From positions 7,165,957 through 7,229,956 of the forward strand of contig OZ007569.1 of the NCBI GenBank assembly GCA_963931925.1: DNA of 64,000 nt, written 5' to 3'. Positions 12,232 through 22,059 of the stretch are shown here, piece after piece. Each line of letters starts with the position of its first letter. Position 1 is the first letter of the stretch. The notes beneath the pieces were generated by a model. The model had not been told where the DNA came from. It saw nothing but the letters and a program-made list of their open reading frames with translations, and made no database searches. Position numbers and translations under genes: made by a program. The DNA is from Onchidella celtica (taxonomy: Eukaryota; Mollusca; Gastropoda; Systellommatophora; Onchidiidae).

Positions 12232-12712
12232 TCTACTTGAAAATTTTGACCATGAAACAATTACATCAGAACAAATACTGAGTGCAGAATAATAAATCTT
12301 GTGATGTCTGCTGAGTCTGATGTGCCCAAATGACCCCAGTCTTGCCATAATAAAACCATGGAATAAAGATCTAGATCTACCACCCGTGAAAACAAGTTTG
12401 CCCCAAAATCCAAGTCTGGAACTCGCAGCCAAGTATTTTTGTATTTGTAAAACAATTAACATTCTACAATTTTGTTCATTCGTTCAATTTTGTAGTACAT
12501 GTTCTATTCTGTTAAATTTTTTATCCTCATGAAGATCAGCTGATTGAAAGCTTGATTTGTCTTTTCTCTGTGTTTTATTGAATCATTTTTGTATTATTTC
12601 TTACGCGAAGCTTTGTTACATAGGCCTACAACTTTTTCTTTTGTCATATTTTGAATTTGCTGCAGGCCTTGCTGAGGTCCAACAGATTTCCTGTGTTTTT
12701 TTCCAAGTGTTT

Positions 12713-13474
12713 ATCCGCTGATACTGTCGGATAAAATTCCCCCTTGGATTTTTTTTATCCGCCAACAAATTCTGTAACTGCGAGCGATCTCTCCTGATTC
12801 GAACCTTTCTCCGTCTTCCTCCCTTGTTCCGTTCATCCCGATCAACATTCGAATTGCGCACTTGTTGAAAACGATGGCATGATTGAAATTGGAGAGGCTT
12901 TTCTGAATAAAAATGGAATTTTATTGATTGAATGGATACATACGAAGGTTTCAGGTCTGATCCGTAGATATTGGTTTCTTGGTTTAGTCATGCTTATTAA
13001 TTTAGTATTAGTAAGAATTCCCTCACAATTACTCCGGTAGCATAGTGGTTCTAAGCCTCTTTGCCCATCAGTCAGGGACCATAGTTCGATTCTCAACAGG
13101 GCAGTGTTTTATTATTTTTTTATAAGTATTTTTATTAGGAATCAACTTTTTTTTTTTAAAATTCAAGAACAATAATGGGGAATAAATCTAGATCTAGTTT
13201 TTTAAAAATTTTGTATCTTCACCTGTCAATGAGGAGACAATGGTTTGATTCTCATCAGGGTAGGTTTTTTTCTTATAACAGCCTTTAATTTTATGGAGTG
13301 TAATTAGTCAACACCAATACATGCGGATAAACCTGAGCTTTATCCATCGTCCCATCGATACTGTTGGCAGCCCAAGATCTGCCGATAGTGTTGGCGGATA
13401 AATCTTAGCAGTATCCGCCGATAATGTTCGCGGATAAACCTGGGCAGTATCTGCCGATAATGTTGGCGGATAAT
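12713..13474. repeat. Inverted/tandem repeat region built on TGTTGGCGGATA
   Basis: TATCCGCCAACA at 12756-12767 is the exact inverse of TGTTGGCGGATA at 13389-13400 and 13461-13472. The right side holds about 2.5 tandem 36-bp units (about 13380-13474), each of the form GCCGATA-TGTT-GCGGATAAA with GCAGTATC. The left side has a second inverted motif, TTTATCCGCTGATACTGTCG. This looks like a foldback or short transposable element with internal tandem ends. Two tRNA-like segments lie inside it. Confidence 0.45.
13028..13112 (+). repeat. tRNA-related sequence (SINE head or tRNA pseudogene)
   Basis: TAGCATAGTGG fits a pol III A box and AGTTCGATTCTC a B box, about 50 bases apart, followed by a T-rich stretch. 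No good acceptor stem or anticodon arm can be drawn, so it is not a working tRNA. A second B-box-like segment (GGTTTGATTCTCATCAGGG) follows at about 13240. Confidence 0.4.
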
Positions 13475-14150
13475 GGCAGCCTTTATATATTATATTACTG
13501 AGGCCTAGATCTATCTACCAACCAAGTAGGCCTAGCCTATGGCAGTATGGGGAGTAGGCCTATGGCCATGGCCCATGTCTTGTGATATATCATCCAAATT
13601 CTCTAATTTATGGCTTTGTAATAATGCATTCTTAAACGTAATTAAGTGGCATGCAAAAGAGATCCTTTACATCACCTTCAAAACTCGGGTTGATGGCATG
13701 CTTTAATTGACAGTAAGTTGGCTCTGGTATCTGAAATACGTGCATGGGCGCAGCCATTTTCAAACTCTTCTTGTCACGTGATATATGAATGAGTGAAACC
13801 CGAGACACACGTCTTGGGTGAAAGTGTAAGAAAAAAAATGTTTGACAATGACAATTCTTTTGATAATGATTTTTTCTATGGTATTGCTGAAATATTTTAC
13901 CTCTTATAAAGAAAGTTGAAATTTTAAGAAAGTAAATTTATATTGAAACTCTATTCCAGTCCAGGAACAACTTCCGTTCCCAATGTAAACTAATGGCGGA
14001 CAATGGTGCTAACTGTGTCATAAATATTAGATGTTAGGTCAGCAGTGACAAAACCCAGGTACTTGCGATAAATTAGCTGCGACTTGGCCTCATAGTCATA
14101 AACTTATTAGAGGTCATGATTTCGGCAACTTAAGTTCATCACAGAAAATC

Positions 14151-17100
14151 ATGGGAGCTGCATGTTCCACGGGAATGACAGCCTTTGCTGCTGGCTCCGC
14201 TACTTATCCTGTAAAAGTTCTCATTCTTGGGAAAGAAGGAGCAGGTAATTATATAAAATTTGCAGTGATAATATCTGAATGATCATGGATACATAAGATT
14301 AAATATTGCAAATTCTGACAACAAGGTTCAAGATCAGACTAAGGTTGTCTAAAACACACTGGTGAGATACTCAAATCTGAGAAAACCAGTTTTAAGGAAG
14401 AAGAAGAAGAAAATTAGTTAATTAGATATAAATATTGAAATATTGCCTCAATGCCTGGCAGTAAATACATTCAACATTGTCTAGACTTGTTTAAATTGGA
14501 TATATACAGCAAACTCTGTTAAACCTGGTTGCTTATGAAAAACAATCTTTTAGCTTGCCTCAGAGGAGAATGATGGAAAATTAGCTTACAAAGAGATTAA
14601 AACAAATTCTGAAAGTCATTAATTGCTGATGAATATTTCGAAAGCTAGATTACAAATTATTCAGATTGAAAGGAAAATGTGCCACAGAAGGAGTGAACTA
14701 AATTTATTACCAAATTTTGCTCGGACGGCAGCAAAAGACAGTTAATGTTATCGAATGCTCTAATGATATTTTTATCATTTTCTCAATTTCAGGGAAAACT
14801 TTCCTTCTCTACTCCTGGAGATACGGTGTTGACTCCATTGTTTCTGTTGAACCCACAAGTCATTTCAATGTTGAGACAATCACTTCATCAAGTGGCAAAA
14901 AATTCCTTGTCTATGATTTAGCTGGAGATATTGGCATGAGACTCAGACCATTTCTCGAAGGAGCAAATGGTATGAAGACTTCACATTTTCCCCTGCCACT
15001 TTTACATGAAATGAAATTCTCTAAAGAATGAGGCCTTATCCTGATTTGTTACAATATCCGGGGTGTCTGCCACGCCCCGGGATTCCTGGGAATTGGACAC
15101 AAAATGCTTTTCCCTGGCAATGCCTGGGGATTTGTGCGTAAGATGGTTCCTGACCCACGAATGACCTGGGAGAAGTATGAGGCATAATAATTTTGCTGAT
15201 CAGATGAAAATTTACCCATAGCACCACTGGTCTTGACAATACAATGTGATTATGACACTCAGGAGGGTAGGGGTTTCCCATTCAGATTGTGTGTATGTGT
15301 TTTGGGGGGGGGGGGGGTAGTTGGATAGCGACATAAGGTTTACCTGCATATACTAGATGCATGCAGTGGTAGTACCTATTCAATTTTTTTCCTGCAAACA
15401 GTGTAGAAACTGGTCAGTGCCGGCATATCTACAGGAATGTCAGACTTCTCACTTTGATGTCCACCAAAGACGTTATGTGAAGTTTGGTGCCACCTAATAG
15501 GAGTGGGAGGGCAAAGGAGAGACAGAGACCATCTGCCTACCTGGGCCAGATGTCTGTTGGAAGGGCCGCATGTTGTATTGTTGGGTGAACTACGAGTGGC
15601 TAATGTGGTTACTGCGTGGGTTCAATAGTAACTCCCTTAAGGATACACAGGATTAACAAACACAGGGTTCTGCTGGCAATCTTATTTATTCAAAAAGCCT
15701 AACAAAGGTATCACTACCAACAAAAAAAAGCCCAACCAGCCATAAGCCAAAGTCTCTCCGGGTCCTGCGCTACCGCTACATGCCTTATGGGGCGGGGTGG
15801 CGATGGCAAGCGTCGGCAGGCCTCTGAGCTGCTACGGGCCCGGGTTGCTGGGCTGGGTTCACTGTGCTGTCGGCTCTTGTCTCCGCGTCTATGATGGAGT
15901 GTGTCGACCACTCGAACCGCATCTTATTTATGAGCCCGCGCGGACGTCCGAGAGAGCTATTACGTAGCCCGTGTTGCACAAGTGAAAGGCTCGGACATTG
16001 AGTCCAGCCGAACAACATAACCGGTTAGGGTCCTAACACAATCGAATTTACAGTACGGTTAAAAGGGTGCACACAAAAGTCAATTAGGTATCCCAGTAAA
16101 CTGCAGAAATTACTCTAACGTCCCCTCCAGCAATAATTGAATAAATTTGACCCAGGTTGGATTTATCGGGGATAACATGCGTCTAACTCGTGGTTTACTT
16201 TAAATCCGAGATCCTCTTATTAATTATTTCAATAGGACCTGTGCATCAAAGCACAACGAAATTGGTACCATTATAAAGTAGAAACTTGCTGCTACAATTC
16301 TAACTGACTACTTATACCAGAAACCCGGTAATAGTTTTAATATAAATTTTCAAAGTGTCAGGACTAACAACATTCGACAATTTTGTGCGGGATACTTTCG
16401 TCCATTAATACGACGTATCTCCATTGATAACAAACGTTATCATGAGTACCTATTTTGTACCGATAGGGTATTGTCTACTCTCAACAATGAATTCGGGTTC
16501 CCGTCTTTCTGTCGGTGGATAACAACGAAGGAGCGAGTTGTAAGAACTTAAAGCCGTGATATAAGAGTTGGAAGCCTGGTGGTCAACATTTCCAACTGAC
16601 CAATCAAAATGCGCGCTTTTCACCGTGATGTGAATAACGGGTCCCGCGCTAGTATTACAAGGGAAATAATCCAATTAATGGTACTCGGCCAAGTGTCCAT
16701 AAACTACTATGAGTGGCCGTCCCTCACTCACGCACCAGAGTTACCATGAAAGCACATATTAAAAATAGAAAGTCGTTCATCCTCTCACAGTATGAAGGAA
16801 AAAATCCGGTTTTCGGAGTAATTTTACAAAGGGATAGCAGATTTGCTGAACGGCACGTATCGACATATTTGATAGCCCCAGACAGGAATAATATAGCTTC
16901 ATCGTGTGTGTAGTATTACCAAAGATACTAGAAATGATAAGATGAGACAGCTTGGGGTTTTTGCGTGCATGGGCTTTGCAGCGCCACTTAGTGGCGTAAG
17001 CGTGAGCGATGTCAACAGCGGCATTTTTTTACAAAGCCGAATAGAGAAAATGCCGAGTTTTATTCACTGTTCACCTCTCACCCTCGACCACTCTGGAAGT

Positions 17101-20100
17101 CGCTTTCTTTGCATTTATCAAATAATTTGTTGTAGGAAACCTCTGGCTATTTTTTTTCTTTTTAAATGTGGTAACAGCTGTGTCACTTATTAATTTACCA
17201 TCATACTGAAGATAGATATAGTATGTTTTTAGAATAACATGGGGCCGAGGCTAGATTTTCCGTTTATGGCGTAACTTGCGCATCCCATCTCCCAGTGGCA
17301 AATGCAAGTAAGAAAGTAGACAATAGCAGGAACTATGAAGGGTTTTGAAAACATTTAAGAACTTTCCTTTTCCAATAACAGTCTAACCTTAGATTTTCCT
17401 TCTTCTCATTCTTCCTCTTCTTCTTTTTATCCTCCAAATTCACAAAAACTACACCATTATCGATAAACACATCAACGGTTGCATCAGAGACGCAAGCACT
17501 CGCAGTTGAGTCCGAAGCACTGCCGGTAGGATAAAAATAACGTCGTGAGAGAGGCCGGGGAAGCCGCACGGACATTACTAGATCTATGCTTATTCCATCT
17601 CGTGAAAACTCTGTTTTTCTCTCTTTTTCCTTCCTTCACCCGCCCTTTTGTGCTTTGCTTTATAGAAAAATTCATTATTAATTAGATAATGCATAATTTT
17701 TAAATATTTTGATGGTGAAATTGCCTCTGGATGCAAAACCGATCGGTTTTGTGTCTTATTTCTATGCAAATCCATTGTACTTAGTGCTGGCTCTGCACAC
17801 TGAGAGTGGGTGGTGCCCGGGACCTGATATAAACGGTATTTTAAGAGGGCGGAAGTAGGGAGTGTCTGATCTTATCAATCTAGTATCTTTGATATTACTT
17901 TAAAATAAATTGAGCTGATGAGAGGTTAGCAATAAGCTTGCACTTATCAGTGTGAAGTTTTCTCCAGAGAGAATGCCCGTGGCCATGAAAAATTTTTTTT
18001 TTTTAACTACGCAATGCAAAGGCAATCGTTTTCACGAGGTATGAGGTAAAGACAGTCAGGGCCGGCAAGTCTATGCAGGTGTCAAAGTACTCACCCGGTC
18101 ACCGTCAATAGGCGACATTACGAAAGACTTGGCGCCACTTGATGCAAGTGTGGGAGGGTGAAGAAGGGACGGAGACCTGTCTACATACCTGGGTGGTAGT
18201 CTTGTCTGATGAAAAAAGAAAGTTTCAACTAAACAAAAAAAAATTAACAAATTTCTGACATCAGTACCACCTGGAGGATTTTTGGTTTATCTGATGTTAA
18301 TAAATTCTGGTATTGAAGCATCAGACAGACTGGCTTCCTTTTTTTGTTTTTAGTAACTCCAATGCCTACCTAGAGAAACATGAGTTTCACTTCAGTTAGA
18401 AATTCTTAAGTTCAGATTGGCATCCTTTATAAAAAAACATAGATGGCAATTTGAGAAAATGGCTCATAATTAATGTATAAATGTATATCAGGTACCTGTA
18501 CTTAACTTTTAGTAAGTTTACGTTGTTTTAAGCCAATGAAGGTCGTTTCCGGTTGTTTTCATTGTTGCGTAATCCCCCTGGAAAATGAAAATGTGAGTCT
18601 GGCAGTCACCCTGAGTATCATAACAAGAGAGTCCAGGTAGGGCCTACATAGTTCTTTACAAAACTGAACTAATGAACTTGGAGTATTTTTGCTAAATATT
18701 TGTTTGTTCATCTCATGTAAGTATTTGATACGTTAGGGACCGTTCACATATTATGTCATCACATTGGGGGGGGGGGGGGGGTCTCTTGAATGATGACAAG
18801 TGATGACATGGGGGAGGGGGGGGGGTGTTGAGTCCAAAGATGATGTCATCAATGTGGTTTGGTAAAACTGAAAAAGAAGAACAAATATATAGATCAAATT
18901 CATATTTTTATTATAATACCTGCCAATAAAATAACTAATTAATTAATCAACCAATACCTTGAATGACTACTATTACTACTCAATATAGGTAGTGGAAAGA
19001 TCTTGTCAGTTTGCTAACAGGCAGCTTGTTTGTATGCTCTTTGTGAGTTGAGATGGTATTAAATGGTTGAATCAGCCTGTCAGGTACACTTTGTAAAGCG
19101 CTTAGAGCATTAGTGGATACTAAGCGCTATATAAAAGCTCTTATTGATTTAATTTTATTTATAATCTGTTAGTTTGAATGAAAATAAATAGCAAACAGCA
19201 CTATACAGGTATTTTTAGTCGTTATTTGTCAAGTTTTGATTACGTCATTAAACGGGGGGGGGGGGGGGGGTATAGCCATTTCATGACGTGATGATAAGGG
19301 GGAGGGAGGACTGGTCAAAATTAGTCAAATTTTGATGACATAATATGTGAACGGACCCTTATGGGTGTTCAGTGAACCTGAACCTGTGCATTAATCAATG
19401 GTAATCGTTGAAAGTAAAACTGCTTTGATACTGCACAATACAAACTTAAATGATCAACAATCCTTATTTTTTGCAAAGTCAAAATTGGGCAAAAAGAAAA
19501 AGTTGTATGTTGCGAAGCCCTGCAGGAGAAATAAAACCCAAATGATACAAAGCAAACTAAAGAGAAGACAGAAAATACAGTTTTTCAGTGGTTTTTATGA
19601 TATTTCGTCTTATTTTTTGCAACATGCTTTAAATATCAGTGGAACAATCATCTACAGAAATAATTGTCTCTTTTTTTGTCACCTTTTTGTGAGGATTTCT
19701 TCAGCTCAGACAGTAAGTGTGAGCAAATGTTTCACATGTGTGCTATTACTGATTATCACTTCAGGGGTTGTGTACATGCTTGGAACATATCAAGATAATT
19801 TCTTGGGGGAGGATGAAATGGCATCTTTACAACAGCTTTTACAGGAGCGAGATTTGGAACATGCACCATTTCTCTTTGTAATCCGGAAAGACAGTCATGG
19901 TAATACAAACACATTTGCCAATAGATTTAAATTTCTATTGAATTCATATTTGTGATTCACTTTTCAAATTTCCTTTCTTATTTTCTTCATACACTTCCAT
20001 ATTCCTCCACTGGTTGATGTGTGATTCTTCAATCTGCTGAATAACTCATTTGTATGAAGAAAACAGCATGTTGCTGAGCAAGCAGTTATTAACCAGTTTG

Positions 20101-20527
20101 CAGTTCTTTTCCTATTATAGAATTCAGTGTAAATCCCAGCTTCTATCATTATGGCTTTTTGTAATACCTTGTAGTCTGACATTATGTGACAGCAGATGCC
20201 TTAGCAATCCTTTTACATTGTGTCACAGTTGAAGACAGTGCTATAATTTATACACAGCATTCTTTGCTAGGAAAGGTAAGTTTTTCATAGCTTCATAACA
20301 CTTCCAGAAATTTCATTACAGATTCATTTTCAGGATGCCTCGATTAATCAGATTTTGCTTGATTTTTAATCCCAGAATCTCATCATGATCTACCAGAGAA
20401 ACTACAAAATGATTTAGAGGGAAGACCCTGGGATTTAGTGGACATGCGCCCCTATAGCCAAGAAGATGCTGATTTAGTGCTCAAAATTTTAGAGAAACTT
20501 TTTGTCAAATCTCATACATTTGGATAG
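14151..20527 (+). CDS. Divergent ARF-like small GTPase, four exons, complete
   Basis: Exons 14151-14244, 14793-14969, 19765-19899 and 20376-20527 join in frame (558 nt) to a 185-residue protein ending in TAG. It starts MGAACS, a good N-myristoylation signal, as in ARF proteins. The P-loop is GKEGAGKT (27-34). Switch I is PTSHFNVET (52-60), close to the ARF PTIGFNVET. The G3 motif is YDLAGD (72-77) where ARFs have WDVGGQ, so the catalytic Gln is Asp. The G4 region has S-H-H-D-L-P (137-142) for NKxDLP, keeping only Asp-Leu-Pro. Length and the C-terminal helix fit the ARF/ARL fold. A membrane-bound nucleotide switch with altered or lost GTP hydrolysis and weakened guanine selectivity is an inference. 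The 4.8-kb second intron is full of repeats. Confidence 0.87.
15405..15560. repeat. Dispersed SINE-like repeat, copy 1
   Basis: Shares ordered blocks with 18045-18205: GCCGGCA, TCTA-AGG-TGTCA, a GG-GCCAC-T block, GTGGGAGGG, GA-AGAGACC and CTACCTGGG. The identity is clearly above chance but diverged. No coding. It is in intron 2 of the ARF-like gene. Confidence 0.5.
15565..16915. other. Unassigned block with a GC-rich core; possible solo LTR
   Basis: The stretch 15690-15960 is markedly GC-rich in an AT-rich intron. Reading the minus strand, AATAAATAAG lies near 15690 and is followed by a run to TGTTGGGT-like sequence near 15575, a layout seen in LTRs. No second LTR, primer site or coding was found. 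Nothing else is recognised here. Confidence 0.2.
16916..18030. other. Intronic stretch without recognised features
   Basis: Part of intron 2 of the ARF-like gene. I see a short palindrome (CGCCACTTAGTGGCG near 16981) and TC-rich tracts near 17390 and 17610, but no gene or clear transposon. Confidence 0.4.
18045..18205. repeat. Dispersed SINE-like repeat, copy 2
   Basis: Diverged copy of the 15405-15560 repeat. It carries the same blocks in the same order (GCCGGCA, GGTGTCA, GGCGCCACTTGATG, GTGGGAGGG, GGAGACCT, CTACATACCTGGG). Confidence 0.5.
18736..19358. mobile_element. TTA-flanked inverted-repeat element (Harbinger-like), copy 1
   Basis: The 26-bp ends begin GGGACCGTTCACATATTATG and mirror CATAATATGTGAACGGACCC at the right end. 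TTA is duplicated on both sides (18733-18735 and 19359-19361). A 3-bp TTA/TAA duplication fits PIF/Harbinger-type elements. The interior has long G runs and a common metazoan SINE-tail-like block (TTGTAAAGCGCTTAGAGC ... GCGCTATATAAA, about 19093-19134). No transposase. The related copy is at 34473-34983. Confidence 0.75.
19470..19575 (-). repeat. Single-arm copy of the 45.5-kb hairpin repeat
   Basis: About 100 bases are almost the same as arm one plus loop of the hairpin at 45514-45690 (AAGTTGTATGTTG, GAAGCCCTGC, AAATAAAACCCAAA, GATACAAAGC, AAACTAAAGAGAAGACAGAA). Confidence 0.6.
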
Positions 20528-20627
20528 TTTTTGGTTGAAAATCAATGTTGATTTGTTATGTCTTTGGCTTTTTTATGACTTCTTCCATGTGATATTGATT
20601 CCAGTACAAACTACGCTTTACTTCACT

Positions 20628-21152
20628 TTAACCCTAACCGTATGGAAGGGGTAAAAATGTTACCCCAGAGGTTGTTTTTATGCCCATTTAAATGCTTACA
20701 ATGAAAATTTTTCTTTGAAACTTTCAGTATTCCTCCAAAAGTCAATTTGACAAATGTCTATTCTAAATTTATAACAAGTGGTTTTGTATTGTATTGACCA
20801 GCGGTCATTACTTTACACCCCCTATTTTGAAGGGATGGGGGTAACGTATCTAGTCTCATCCGTAATGAGCTAAGACAAGGTGCGTGGCTACTGCTTTGTC
20901 GGCACAAGGTGTCATTATATGTACATAGTATCACGCCCATTTTATCAACGCTGAAAGTGGGGTAGCAATGTCACCCCTAATGTACGGATAGGTATAACCG
21001 GATTTTGTACTGACAAATGTGGGGTAACTTTGTCACCCCATATGTACAGACAAGTATATATAGCGATTTTTTGACTATATAAAACATGGGGATACTTTGT
21101 TACCCCTAACGTACGGATAAGGCTGCAAAACACGACGTACGGATAGGGTTAA
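20628..21152. mobile_element. TTAA-flanked inverted-repeat element (piggyBac-style), family 1
   Basis: Ends read TTAACCCTAACCGTA and TACGGATAGGGTTAA, with a TTAA at each outer edge, 525 bp. The interior repeats a GGGGTAAC-ttt-ACCCC and TACGGATA theme several times. No coding. TTAA targets with CCC-starting ends fit piggyBac-type MITEs. It lies 100 bases past the stop of the ARF-like gene, so probably in or near its 3' UTR. Confidence 0.65.
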
Positions 21153-21829
21153 CACATGAAAATGTCCTTGTCCTTGCACAGTGCTTTTTAAATTATGTGA
21201 AAAGCAAATCTGGCATTAAAATGGAAAATTGACATGGGGCAAAAGTTGTCCTGAACTTCATTCCACTGAGTATCATTGTTTTGGCAATGTAGCAGTAAGG
21301 ATTGCAGCAATATTGATGGTGCTGTAAAATTCATGATACAAATACAGGTATGTACATATATGTATTTAAATTATCCACAAAAAATAGATAAAATTCCAAC
21401 TGATAAAGATTCACTGAAAAAATAACAGTTGTTGCCCCCCCCCCCCCCCCCCCCCAATATATAAAAAAAACTTCAGTTCTTGCATAGGAAAAAAGGTGAA
21501 TAGTTGATTTCCTGCTCTTGATCATTATTTTAAACCTTACCATAGAATGTGACCATATGATATCTCACAATGGTGACAGAGTCTTGACTTGGAGCTTTTA
21601 TAATTTTACTGAATTTGAGAAAGTAGCAGCCCAGTTTAAAAGCTTTAACACTTTAAATTCAGGGAAGGCGTTATAAATCTGAACAGAATAATTTGTGCTG
21701 GATGTATTTGTCAAATCAACATTGCCATGCCACAGTCATGTGGGAGAGGGCTGGCAGACGGGATAGTGAAAATCTATTAAATCTATTGAGGAATGTTAGC
21801 TGGGGTGGGGGGGGGGGGGGAGGGGTGCG

Positions 21830-22045
21830 GTTCTGACGTGCTTTCCCTTTCCTCCATTGCTCTGCTGAGTGCTCTCACTGCCTCACAGTGACTCACATGT
21901 CCAGTGCCCTTGTAAACTTAGGGGTGCCACCTCTCCCAGTCCAAGGCAGTTTCCCATTAATCAGGGTCAATGACAAACACTTTCAGCGATGCTTTTAAAG
22001 TGTCTTTGAAGTGCTTCTTCTGACCTCCAGGGGAGTGTTATTTAT
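21830..22045 (-). pseudogene. LINE C-terminal relic
   Basis: Minus strand from about 22040 encodes GGQKKHFKDTLKASLKVFVI, then D-P-D, a stop, WETALDWERWHP, a stop, and a helical tail with SRAMEERES. This string (GGQKK-KDTLKASLK ... W) is the C-terminal region that follows the reverse transcriptase in a common invertebrate LINE group. Two internal stops show decay, and nothing of the polymerase remains nearby. Confidence 0.55.
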
Positions 22046-22059
22046 GCTGGATAGTTACA

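Noticed and set aside
12616..13096. Basic minus-strand frames upstream of the NEPRO-like gene as possible first exon
   Set aside because: They fall inside the foldback and tRNA-like repeat region, and no donor with the needed phase was found.
13028..13112. Functional tRNA gene
   Set aside because: A and B boxes are present but the acceptor stem and anticodon arm do not pair.
18760..19272. Long G runs as candidate G-quadruplex regulators
   Set aside because: Uninterrupted homopolymer G runs inside transposable elements, also seen at 15304, 21437 (as C), 28988 and 48806. Most likely slippage products.
19398..19955. 185-residue plus-strand open frame
   Set aside because: Only 19765-19899 is an exon of the ARF-like gene. 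The upstream part is a dispersed repeat and intron sequence.
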